NCBI RefSeq assembly: GCF_000717025.1
Contig: NZ_JNXG01000002.1
Coordinates: 434,001-498,000, forward strand
DNA from: Streptomyces atroolivaceus
GTDB lineage: Bacteria > Actinomycetota > Actinomycetes > Streptomycetales > Streptomycetaceae
DNA length: 64,000 bases
Reading direction: 5' to 3'
The notes under the pieces are model-generated. The model saw only the letters and a list, made by a program, of their open reading frames with translations. It was not told the DNA's origin and did not search any database. Positions 55,843 through 64,000 of the stretch are shown piece by piece. The translations under genes and the position numbers were made by a program. Each line of letters starts with the position of its first letter. The first letter of the stretch is position 1.

Positions 55843-56330
55843 CCACCGCCACGGCCGTGCTCCGCGAGATGCGCTGGTGGGACATCGCGCCGGTGCTGGA
55901 GCTGGAACACGAACTCTTCCCGGACGACGCCTGGTCGGCCGGGATGTTCTGGTCCGAACTGGCCCGCGCCCGCGGGCCCCGGGCCACCCACCGCTACGTC
56001 GTCGCGGAGGACCCCGCCGACGGCCGGATCGTCGGCTACGCGGGTCTCGCCTCGGCAGGCGACCTCGCCGACGTCCAGACGATCGCGGTGAGCCGCGGCC
56101 AGTGGGGCGGTGGCCTCGGCTCCGAGCTCCTGACCGACCTGCTCCGGCACGCCACCGCCTTCGAGTGCACCGCCGTGCTCCTCGAGGTCCGTGTCGACAA
56201 CACCCGCGCCCAGAAGCTCTACGAACGCTTCGGCTTCGAACCCATCGGCTTCCGCCGGGGCTACTACCAGCCGGGCAACATCGACGCACTCGTCATGCGC
56301 CTGACCGTACAAGGAACAGAGACAGACTGA
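55839..56330 (+). CDS. rimI: Ribosomal-protein-alanine N-acetyltransferase RimI
   Basis: The 163-residue GNAT enzyme acetylates the N-terminus of S18 in E. coli. The acetyl-CoA motif is [17 protein letters not shown], then [20 protein letters not shown], typical of RimI. GTG at 55839 overlaps tsaB by 4 bp, and its stop overlaps the tsaD ATG. Confidence 0.95.
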   Translation: MTTATAVLREMRWWDIAPVLELEHELFPDDAWSAGMFWSELARARGPRATHRYVVAEDPADGRIVGYAGLASAGDLADVQTIAVSRGQWGGGLGSELLTDLLRHATAFECTAVLLEVRVDNTRAQKLYERFGFEPIGFRRGYYQPGNIDALVMRLTVQGTETD

Positions 56331-57430
56331 TGGCTGACGAACCGCTCGTACTCGGTATCGAGACCTCCTGCGACGAGACCGGCGTCGGCATCGTGCGCGG
56401 CACGACGCTCCTCGCCGACGCCGTCGCCTCCAGCGTCGACACGCACGCCCGCTTCGGCGGAGTCGTCCCGGAGATCGCCTCGCGCGCCCACCTGGAGGCG
56501 ATGGTCCCCACCATCGAGCGCGCCCTGAAGGACGCCGGGATCAGCGCCCGTGACCTCGACGGCATCGCGGTCACGGCCGGCCCCGGGCTCGCGGGGGCGC
56601 TGCTCGTCGGCGTATCGGCCGCCAAGGCGTACGCGTACGCGCTGAACAAGCCGCTCTACGGGGTCAACCACCTGGCCTCGCACATCTGCGTCGACCAGCT
56701 GGAGCACGGACCGCTGCCCGAGCCGACGATGGCGCTGCTGGTGAGCGGCGGGCACTCCTCGCTGCTGCTGGCCCCGGACATCACGAACGACGTACGGCCG
56801 CTGGGCGCGACCATCGACGACGCGGCGGGCGAGGCCTTCGACAAGATCGCCCGGGTGCTGGACCTCGGCTTCCCCGGCGGCCCGGTGATCGACCGGCTGG
56901 CCAGGGAGGGCGACCCGAAGGCGATCGCTTTCCCCCGCGGGCTGAGCGGCTCGCGCGACCCCGCGTACGACTTCTCGTTCTCCGGGCTCAAGACGTCCGT
57001 GGCGCGCTGGATCGAGGCGAAGCGCGCGGCCGGTGAGGACGTTCCCGTGCGGGACGTGGCGGCGTCCTTCCAGGAGGCCGTCGTGGACGTCCTCACCCGC
57101 AAGGCCGTCCGGGCCTGCAAGGACGAGGGCGTCGACCATCTGATGATCGGTGGCGGCGTCGCGGCGAACTCGCGGCTGCGGGCCCTCGCCGAGGAGCGGT
57201 GCGAGAAGGCGGGGATCCGGCTGCGGGTCCCCCGGCCGGGGCTGTGCACGGACAACGGCGCCATGGTCGCCGCGCTGGGGGCGGAGATGGTGGCACGCAA
57301 CCGCCCGGTGTCGGACCTCGGCCTCTCGGCTGACTCCTCGCTGCCGGTCACGGAGACCCATGTGCCGGGTGCTCACGCGCACGGCCACGACCATGTGCAC
57401 GAGATCAGCAAGGACAACCTCTACTCATGA
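56330..57430 (+). CDS. tsaD: tRNA threonylcarbamoyltransferase TsaD
   Basis: The 366-residue enzyme transfers the threonylcarbamoyl group to A37. It begins [20 protein letters not shown] and has the metal histidines in [11 protein letters not shown]. The end is His-rich ([10 protein letters not shown]), which may bind metal. It is the third gene of the tsaB-rimI-tsaD group, with one-base overlaps on both sides. Confidence 0.97.
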   Translation: MADEPLVLGIETSCDETGVGIVRGTTLLADAVASSVDTHARFGGVVPEIASRAHLEAMVPTIERALKDAGISARDLDGIAVTAGPGLAGALLVGVSAAKAYAYALNKPLYGVNHLASHICVDQLEHGPLPEPTMALLVSGGHSSLLLAPDITNDVRPLGATIDDAAGEAFDKIARVLDLGFPGGPVIDRLAREGDPKAIAFPRGLSGSRDPAYDFSFSGLKTSVARWIEAKRAAGEDVPVRDVAASFQEAVVDVLTRKAVRACKDEGVDHLMIGGGVAANSRLRALAEERCEKAGIRLRVPRPGLCTDNGAMVAALGAEMVARNRPVSDLGLSADSSLPVTETHVPGAHAHGHDHVHEISKDNLYS

Positions 57431-57696
57431 CCGTCGCCCTGATGTGGGAGGCCCGAGCCGCCGAGGGCCGGGGTGCGGAGCTGCTGGAGTGGGCCAGGGC
57501 CCGCGCGGCCGGACTGGCCCTGGAGCCGCTGCGCAGCGAGCTGCTGCGCGCACCGCAGGACCGGGTGCTCGTGCTGACCTGGTGGGAGGCGGCGTACGAC
57601 GACGAGCTGCCGGAGCTGCCTGAGCCGGAGGCCGGGCTGATCAGCCGGCCGGTGCACCGGTGGCGCTTCGAGTCCCTCGGTCCGGCGGGCGGCTGA
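57427..57696 (+). CDS. Small hypothetical protein after tsaD
   Basis: The 89-residue protein overlaps the tsaD stop by 4 bp (ATGA). It starts [19 protein letters not shown] and has [20 protein letters not shown], a hydrophobic strand with acidic residues. A small dimeric alpha/beta-barrel protein is possible. The function is unknown. Tight overlap suggests co-translation with tsaD. Confidence 0.75.
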   Translation: MTVALMWEARAAEGRGAELLEWARARAAGLALEPLRSELLRAPQDRVLVLTWWEAAYDDELPELPEPEAGLISRPVHRWRFESLGPAGG

Positions 57697-57794
57697 CAGC
57701 CGCCCGGGCCGCGCGTGTTCCGATGAGTTTCCGGCGGGGGAGCGGTCTACCTTCCACAGCGAACGACGACGTTCCCCGGGCAAGGAGAAGGACG

Positions 57795-58259
57795 ATGCAG
57801 AAGATCAGGCCCTGTCTGTGGTTCGACGACCAGGCTCAGGAGGCCGCGGAGTTCTACGTCTCGGTCATCGGCGGGGACTCCCGGATCGTCGACGTCACCC
57901 GCAACGCGGAAGCGGCGCCCGGAGAGACCGGAACGGTCCTGACGGTGGACTTCGTGCTCGCGGGCCAGGAGTACCTCGGCCTCAACGGCGGACCGCAGTT
58001 CCACTTCTCCGAAGCCGTCTCGCTGAGCGTGGACTGCGAGGACCAGGAGGAGGTCGACAGGCTGTGGGCGAGGTTCACCGAAGAGGGTGAGGAGAGCATG
58101 TGCGGGTGGCTGAAGGACCGGTACGGCCTGTCCTGGCAGATCGTCCCGCGTGCGCTGCCCGAGCTGCTCGGCGGTCCCGACCGGGCCAGGGCGGACCGGG
58201 TGATGAAGGCGATGATGGGGATGCGCAAGCTGGACGTACAGGCTCTCCAGGACGCCTGA
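57795..58259 (+). CDS. VOC-superfamily (PhnB-like) protein
   Basis: The 154-residue protein starts MQKIRPCLWFDDQAQEAAEF and has LVFDxx-type strands GTVLTVDFVLAGQEYLGLNG, a glyoxalase/PhnB fold. Such proteins are often annotated 3-demethylubiquinone methyltransferase-like without proof. AAGGAG precedes the ATG. The substrate is unknown. Confidence 0.88.
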   Translation: MQKIRPCLWFDDQAQEAAEFYVSVIGGDSRIVDVTRNAEAAPGETGTVLTVDFVLAGQEYLGLNGGPQFHFSEAVSLSVDCEDQEEVDRLWARFTEEGEESMCGWLKDRYGLSWQIVPRALPELLGGPDRARADRVMKAMMGMRKLDVQALQDA

Positions 58260-58358
58260 GCGAGGCCCTCCGGGGGCGGCCTCGGCACGTGGTGCACGCC
58301 GTGCGCGGGCGCACGAACGGGCGCACCCTGGTAGGAGGACTCCCGGGAGGTGACCGAC

Positions 58359-58631
58359 ATGATGGAGACCACGGTCGGATGGCACGTCGAGCTGGAATTC
58401 GAGGAGGACACCCATCGGACCCGTGCGGCCGCGATGGTGCGGCTGAGTGACGGGACCGAGGTGCGGGCCCATGGATATGCGAGCCGCCACCCCTCCGACG
58501 CGCAGCAGCCGCGGGTGGGCGAGGAGATCGCCGGAGCCCGCGCACTCAACGAACTGGCGATGAAGCTGCTCACCAAGGCCCACGACGAGATCGACGAGGC
58601 GTCGGGCCGGACGTCGTACCCGCTGACCTGA
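58359..58631 (+). CDS. DUF1876 family protein
   Basis: The 90-residue protein starts MMETTVGWHVELEFEEDTHR and ends ALNELAMKLLTKAHDEIDEA with SGRTSYPLT, a small dsRBD-like family common in actinobacteria. GGAGG (58346-58350) is 8 nt before the ATG at 58359. A GTG at 58350 is less likely because it overlaps that site. The function is unknown. Confidence 0.9.
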   Translation: MMETTVGWHVELEFEEDTHRTRAAAMVRLSDGTEVRAHGYASRHPSDAQQPRVGEEIAGARALNELAMKLLTKAHDEIDEASGRTSYPLT

Positions 58632-58838
58632 TTCCCGGCACCGTCCCACCGCCGGGGCCGCCGGGGACCGTGTGGATGTGGACGGGACCGCGGCGTGGCC
58701 ACGCTCGCGGGGCCGACGCGCACCCGCGGCACCCGGCGGTGGGCGGGGAGCGCCTTGTCGCGTCCGGTCAGCCGGTCGGCCGGTCAGTCGCGGGGCCCCG
58801 GCGCGCCGGCGGATCCGCTGATCACGGTGGAGGCCTGA

Positions 58839-60053
58839 TCAGGCCCGCTTCACCGGCTGCCCGATCAGCATCGTCGGGGCTCCGGCCACACGTGTCAGGA
58901 AGACGGTCGCCGCGTGGGGCCCCTGGAGCTTCATCTTCCGGCGCAGTTCCTCCGGTTCGACCGCCGAGCCGCGCTTCTTGACCGTCAGCACACCCACCTG
59001 ACGTTGCCTCAGGAGAGCCTTCAGTTTCTTCATGTTGAAGGGCATCTGGTCAGTGATCTCGTAGGCGGTCGTGGCGTCGGACTCGTACGGCCGGTCGCTG
59101 GTGACGTACGCGATCGTCTCGTCGATCAGCCTGCCCTCGCACCGTTCCACGATGTCGGCCACCAGATGGGCGCGGATGACGGCGCCGTCCGGCTCGTACA
59201 GATACCGGCCCACGGGGCCGACGGGCGGGGCGGGGAGCGGGCCGTCCGACACGAGGGCCGTACGGGACGGGAGCAGCGTGGCCCGGAAGGCGCCGGGGGT
59301 GAAACCCGCGCCGAACCAGAGCACGGCCTCCTTCACGTCCCCGCCGTCCGAGATCCACTCGGCCTCGGCCTGCGGTTCGATCGCCTCGTGCGGCACGCCG
59401 GGGGCGATCTTCAGTGCGGCCCGGGGGGCCTTCAGCGCGGCCCCGGTCGCCCAGGAGAGCGGCGGCGAGTAGGCCTCGGGGTCGAAGATCCTGCCGCGCC
59501 CGCCGCGCCGCGCGGGGTCGACGAAGACCGCGTCGTACGGGGAGGTGTCGGTCTCCACGACGTCGGCGCAACGGACCTCGACCAGGTCCTGGAGTCCGAG
59601 CGCCTCGGCGTTGGCACGGGCGACCTGGGCGGTGAGCGGGTCGCGGTCCACCGCCAGGACCGAGATGCCCGCCCGGGCCAGGGCGATGGCGTCACCGCCG
59701 ATGCCGCAGCACAGGTCCGCCACGCTCCGCACGCCGAGTTCCGCGAACCTTTCGGCGCGGTAGCCGGCGACGGAGGTGCGGGTCGCCTGTTCCACACCGT
59801 GGGGGGTGAAGAACATGCGGTACGCGTCCTCGGCGCCGAACTTGGCCACAGCGCGCTGTCGCAGCCGCGCCTGACCCAGCGCCGCCGACACGAGGGCGGC
59901 GGGGTGGGTGCGGCGCAGCCGGGTCGCGGTCGCCAGCTCCTGTGCCGGGTCGTGGTCACGCACCTCTGCCAGGAGCGCCGCGCCCTCGGGGGTGCGCAGG
60001 GCCGCGAAGGAGGCGAGCGGGTCGGTCTGGCCGGCAGGAGGAAGGGCGTTCAC
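58839..60053 (-). CDS. Class I SAM-dependent methyltransferase with THUMP-like end
   Basis: The 404-residue protein has SAM motif I (VADLCCGIGGDAIALARAG) at about 118-136 and VFVDPARRGG, a DPAR-type catalytic segment, then a C-terminal THUMP-like part with VTSDRPYESDATTAYEI and TVKKRGSAVEPEELRRKMKL. RNA methylation is possible; the target is not known. GTG at 60053 is chosen. CACAAT (minus strand, 60065-60060) lies 6 nt upstream, so the transcript may be leaderless. Confidence 0.85.
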   Translation of the reverse strand: MNALPPAGQTDPLASFAALRTPEGAALLAEVRDHDPAQELATATRLRRTHPAALVSAALGQARLRQRAVAKFGAEDAYRMFFTPHGVEQATRTSVAGYRAERFAELGVRSVADLCCGIGGDAIALARAGISVLAVDRDPLTAQVARANAEALGLQDLVEVRCADVVETDTSPYDAVFVDPARRGGRGRIFDPEAYSPPLSWATGAALKAPRAALKIAPGVPHEAIEPQAEAEWISDGGDVKEAVLWFGAGFTPGAFRATLLPSRTALVSDGPLPAPPVGPVGRYLYEPDGAVIRAHLVADIVERCEGRLIDETIAYVTSDRPYESDATTAYEITDQMPFNMKKLKALLRQRQVGVLTVKKRGSAVEPEELRRKMKLQGPHAATVFLTRVAGAPTMLIGQPVKRA

Positions 60054-60143
60054 GGGTCCATTGTGAGCCAGCCGGGGGAAGTGGCGGGCCCACCGGAGGT
60101 GTCGCCGGAGGCGGCCGGTGCCCCGGTGGCAGGATGCGGCGCC

Positions 60144-61079
60144 ATGCAACTAGTAAGACAAAAGGAAAATAGTGTCACGAAGCGCCACAGGACGGCCGGG
60201 GTGGTTCTGGCCGCCCTGCTGACCGGGGCCGCCGCCTCCGGGTGTGCCGACGGGGCGGGCGAAGCGGACCGGCAGCGGCCGCCCGCCGGGCAGCCGGGAG
60301 CCGCTGCCGCGCCGGAGGGTCCCGCCGCGGCAGCGGCGAAGGCCGAGCGGCTGAAGCGGGCACAGGCCGCCCGCGCCGCGGTCGCGAGGAAGTGGGGGCT
60401 GGCGAAGGTTCCCCTCGTCGCCCCCGCGCCGCCCGCCGTGAAGCCGCGCGTCACCACCCGCGAGGGGTTCGAGGTGGAGGGCGGGGAGGCGCTGCCGCCG
60501 GTCTTCACGGCCGTGCCCACCAAGGAGCGGATCGTCTTCCTGACGATGGACGACGGGGCGGAGAAGGACCCCGAGCTGCTGCGGATGATGACCGAGCTGA
60601 AGATTCCGTACAGCGCCTTCATCAGCGACTACGTCGTGAGTGACGACTACGGCTACTTCAAGGACATGCAGGCCAGGGGTGTCACACTCAGCAATCACAC
60701 GCTCAACCACCGCTATCTCCCGGGGCTTTCGAAGGCCGAGCAGCGGCGGGAGATCTGTGGCGAGCAGGACAAGATCGAGAAGCACTTCGGGAAGAGGCCC
60801 ACCCTCTTCCGGCCGCCGTACGGCAATTACAACGGTGACACCCTGCGCGTCGCCCAGTCCTGCGGCATCAAGGCGGTACCCCTGTGGGCGGCCGAGGCGT
60901 TCCCCGACCGCATGGAGTGGCGTGAGTGGGACCAGGACCTGCACCCCGGCGACATCATCCTCACCCACTTCCGGGGGCGCGAGGACTGGGACGGGTCCAT
61001 GGCCGACATGGTCCGCCGCGTCATGAAGACGGTCACGGACAAGGGGTACGCCGTGGCCAGGCTGGAGGACTACGTCTGA
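60144..61079 (+). CDS. Polysaccharide deacetylase lipoprotein
   Basis: The 311-residue NodB-fold enzyme has a lipobox-like ASGC near residue 34 after a hydrophobic signal. The metal-site motifs are LTMDDG (Asp136-Asp137) and HTLNH (His185 and His189), and FRPPYGNYN follows. Such enzymes deacetylate chitin or peptidoglycan GlcNAc. The first codons (about 60147-60173) are AT-rich with CTA, GTA, AGA and AAT, unlike the rest. ATG at 60144 is used with AGGA 9 nt before it. Confidence 0.88.
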   Translation: MQLVRQKENSVTKRHRTAGVVLAALLTGAAASGCADGAGEADRQRPPAGQPGAAAAPEGPAAAAAKAERLKRAQAARAAVARKWGLAKVPLVAPAPPAVKPRVTTREGFEVEGGEALPPVFTAVPTKERIVFLTMDDGAEKDPELLRMMTELKIPYSAFISDYVVSDDYGYFKDMQARGVTLSNHTLNHRYLPGLSKAEQRREICGEQDKIEKHFGKRPTLFRPPYGNYNGDTLRVAQSCGIKAVPLWAAEAFPDRMEWREWDQDLHPGDIILTHFRGREDWDGSMADMVRRVMKTVTDKGYAVARLEDYV

Positions 61080-61277
61080 CAGCGGGGCAGCAGGCCGGCG
61101 GGCAGCAGGGCGGCACGGCATCAGGGCCTCGGGGCGTCAGGGCGGGGTGCCGATCCATCACCAACCCGCCCGTCCCGGCCCGTCCGTCCACCTCCTCCCG
61201 TCCGCCGGAACACCGCGGCGGTCTCCCGCGTTGTCCGGGCGTGCGCCGGTCCCACGGCGCCACGCGGGGGTGGTGAA

Positions 61278-61304
61278 TTGGCACTCCGCTTGACCGAGTG
61301 CTAA
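61278..61304. promoter_or_regulatory. CIRCE element 1 (HrcA operator)
   Basis: TTGGCACTC (61278-61286), a 9-nt spacer, then GAGTGCTAA (61296-61304) matches the CIRCE consensus TTAGCACTC-N9-GAGTGCTAA with one mismatch. It overlaps the -35 TTGACC. Confidence 0.95.
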
Positions 61305-61322
61305 TCGCGGTCATAGTCTCAG

Positions 61323-61353
61323 TGCTGGCACTCCCCGATGGAGAGTGCCAGCA
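61323..61353. promoter_or_regulatory. CIRCE element 2 (HrcA operator)
   Basis: CTGGCACTC (61325-61333), a 9-nt spacer, then GAGTGCCAG (61343-61351). Arms extend as TGCTGGCACTC/GAGTGCCAGCA, an 11-bp perfect inverted repeat. It lies just after the -10 and so can also block early elongation. Confidence 0.95.
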
Positions 61354-61459
61354 CAACTGCGCGACAGGGCAGGTCCGGCACCCGCGACGACGGATCGGTC
61401 TGGTCGCCACCCCACAGACTGTTAAACCCCGTGAGATCTCCGAAGGGGGAGACCGGATC

Positions 61460-61768
61460 GTGTCGACCACCAGCTCCAAGGTTGCGATCAAGCCGCTCGA
61501 GGACCGCATTGTGGTCCAGCCGCTCGACGCCGAGCAGACCACGGCTTCCGGCCTGGTCATTCCGGACACCGCCAAGGAGAAGCCCCAGGAGGGCGTCGTC
61601 CTGGCCGTGGGCCCGGGCCGCTTCGAGAACGGCGAGCGACTTCCGCTCGACGTCAAGACCGGCGACGTCGTTCTGTACAGCAAGTACGGCGGCACCGAGG
61701 TGAAGTACAACGGCGAGGAGTACCTCGTCCTCTCGGCCCGCGACGTTCTCGCGATCGTCGAGAAGTAG
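61460..61768 (+). CDS. groES: Co-chaperonin GroES
   Basis: The 102-residue GroES has [20 protein letters not shown] near the start and the mobile loop [19 protein letters not shown]. It caps GroEL. GTG at 61460 is used (AAGGGGGAG upstream). Transcription is under two CIRCE elements. Confidence 0.98.
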   Translation: MSTTSSKVAIKPLEDRIVVQPLDAEQTTASGLVIPDTAKEKPQEGVVLAVGPGRFENGERLPLDVKTGDVVLYSKYGGTEVKYNGEEYLVLSARDVLAIVEK

Positions 61769-61821
61769 TTCACCCACGTTTGCTTCTGTTCTGCGCCCCT
61801 GGCCCCCTGCGAAATAACTAG

Positions 61822-63492
<1,671 letters not shown>

Positions 63493-63579
63493 TACGACTC
63501 CGTACGCCGCCGAGGCCCGGTACCCCCGTCGCGGGGGCACCGGGCCTCGGTGCTGTGGCGGGCCCCGGTCCCGGGCGGG

Positions 63580-64000
63580 CTACCTCGGGCCGTACGTGCG
63601 GCCCGCGCGCGAGGTCACCCCGCCGAGCAGGCTGCGGGGCGTCAGCTTCACGAGGCCCATCAGCGCCTTGTAGCGCGGATCCGGGATCGACACCGACCTG
63701 CCCCGTGCCAGGTCCGCCAGGGCCGCGGCCACCAGCTTGTCCGCGTCGAGCCACATCCAGTCAGGGATGTTGCCCGTCCCCATCCCGGCCCGCTCATGGA
63801 ACTCGGTCCGTACGAAACCCGGGCACAGCGCCATCAGCCGCACCCCCGAACCCGCCAGGTCCTTCGCCGCGCCCTGGGTGAACTGCACGACCCACGCCTT
63901 CGACGCGCCGTACGTCCCCCTGGGCAGGAAGGCGGCGACGGAGGCCACGTTGACCACCCCGCCGCGACCGCGTTCCCGCATCGGTCCCGCGGCGGCCGAG
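63580..64000 (-). CDS. Partial short-chain dehydrogenase/reductase (C-terminal part)
   Basis: The gene runs off the right edge; about 140 C-terminal residues are seen. GVVNVASVAAFLPRGTYGAS gives the SDR Ser and the YxxxK motif (YGASK). The later part (CPGFVRTEFHERAGMG) is the usual P-G-x-(V/I)-x-T substrate-loop region. The cofactor-binding GxxxGxG region lies outside the window. The substrate is unknown. Confidence 0.88.
   Translation of the reverse strand, partial: SAAAGPMRERGRGGVVNVASVAAFLPRGTYGASKAWVVQFTQGAAKDLAGSGVRLMALCPGFVRTEFHERAGMGTGNIPDWMWLDADKLVAAALADLARGRSVSIPDPRYKALMGLVKLTPRSLLGGVTSRAGRTYGPR

Larger units (their letters stand above)
61080..61459 (+). promoter_or_regulatory. Promoter and control region of groES-groEL1
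   Basis: There is no gene in this 380-bp region. TTGACC (61290-61295) and CATAGT (61312-61317) are 16 bp apart, and one CIRCE element spans the -35 (61278-61304). A second CIRCE element (61323-61353) lies downstream of the -10, within the transcript start area. This is standard HrcA heat-shock control. Confidence 0.85.

Overview
The window reads as high-GC actinobacterial chromosome, almost certainly Streptomyces. The signs are strong G/C bias at third codon positions, many GTG starts, and the S10-spc-alpha ribosomal superoperon in the Streptomyces order with SecY, Adk, Map and InfA inside it. Other genus markers are a GroES-GroEL1 operon with paired CIRCE operators and a t6A gene group (tsaE, tsaB, rimI, tsaD). 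I cannot name the species. No tRNA, rRNA, CRISPR array or intact insertion sequence was seen.

Region 1 (1-7553) is the right-hand part of a thiopeptide antibiotic cluster. A 47-residue precursor at 334-477 ends in the 16-residue core SCTTTSVSTSSSSSSS, which I recognise from memory as the berninamycin-type core. It is followed by a split LanB dehydratase (tRNA-glutamyl transfer protein, then glutamate-elimination protein). A convergent cytochrome P450, a small protein that may form the C-terminal amide, and a thiostrepton-resistance-type 23S rRNA 2'-O-methyltransferase for self-protection come next. A truncated divergent gene at the left edge may be the pyridine-forming cyclase. The YcaO/cyclodehydratase and dehydrogenase genes such a pathway needs must lie left of the window. 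Possible control elements are a Crp-like site and promoter before the precursor, a strong hairpin between precursor and dehydratase, and an 11-bp motif repeated on both sides of the P450/amide-protein intergenic region.

Region 2 (7574-14078) holds accessory genes: a Tat-type lipoprotein PIG-L deacetylase, an unrecognised 494-residue protein with a possible ubiquitin-like segment, a membrane-anchored protein, a RibD-C/DHFR-like reductase and a GNAT acetyltransferase.

Region 3 (14079-31961) is the ribosomal superoperon: rpsJ to rpsQ, two hairpins, rplN to rplO, a terminator, secY-adk, a terminator, map, infA-rpmJ-rpsM-rpsK, rpoA-rplQ, a terminator, then truA. Region 4 (31930-46340) carries two hypothetical proteins, an ABC-F ATPase, rplM-rpsI, glmM with a 41-bp tandem repeat growing out of its 3' end, a PH-like membrane protein, a DUF389 protein, coaA, two secreted proteins and a HIT protein. 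Region 5 (46606-57696) is a cell-wall and housekeeping run: glmS-acpS-nnrD-DUF488-alr-hydrolase-tsaE, then a decayed kinase fragment, an iron-box-like site before a 60-residue ORF, an inactive-looking L,D-transpeptidase-like protein, and tsaB-rimI-tsaD. Region 6 (57795-64000) has a VOC protein, a DUF1876 protein, a methyltransferase, a polysaccharide deacetylase lipoprotein, groES-groEL1 and the end of an SDR dehydrogenase.

The main story is the thiopeptide cluster. It makes a compound of a class that targets the L11/23S rRNA site, it carries its own A1067-type rRNA methyltransferase, and it sits in the variable gap just upstream of the S10 operon.
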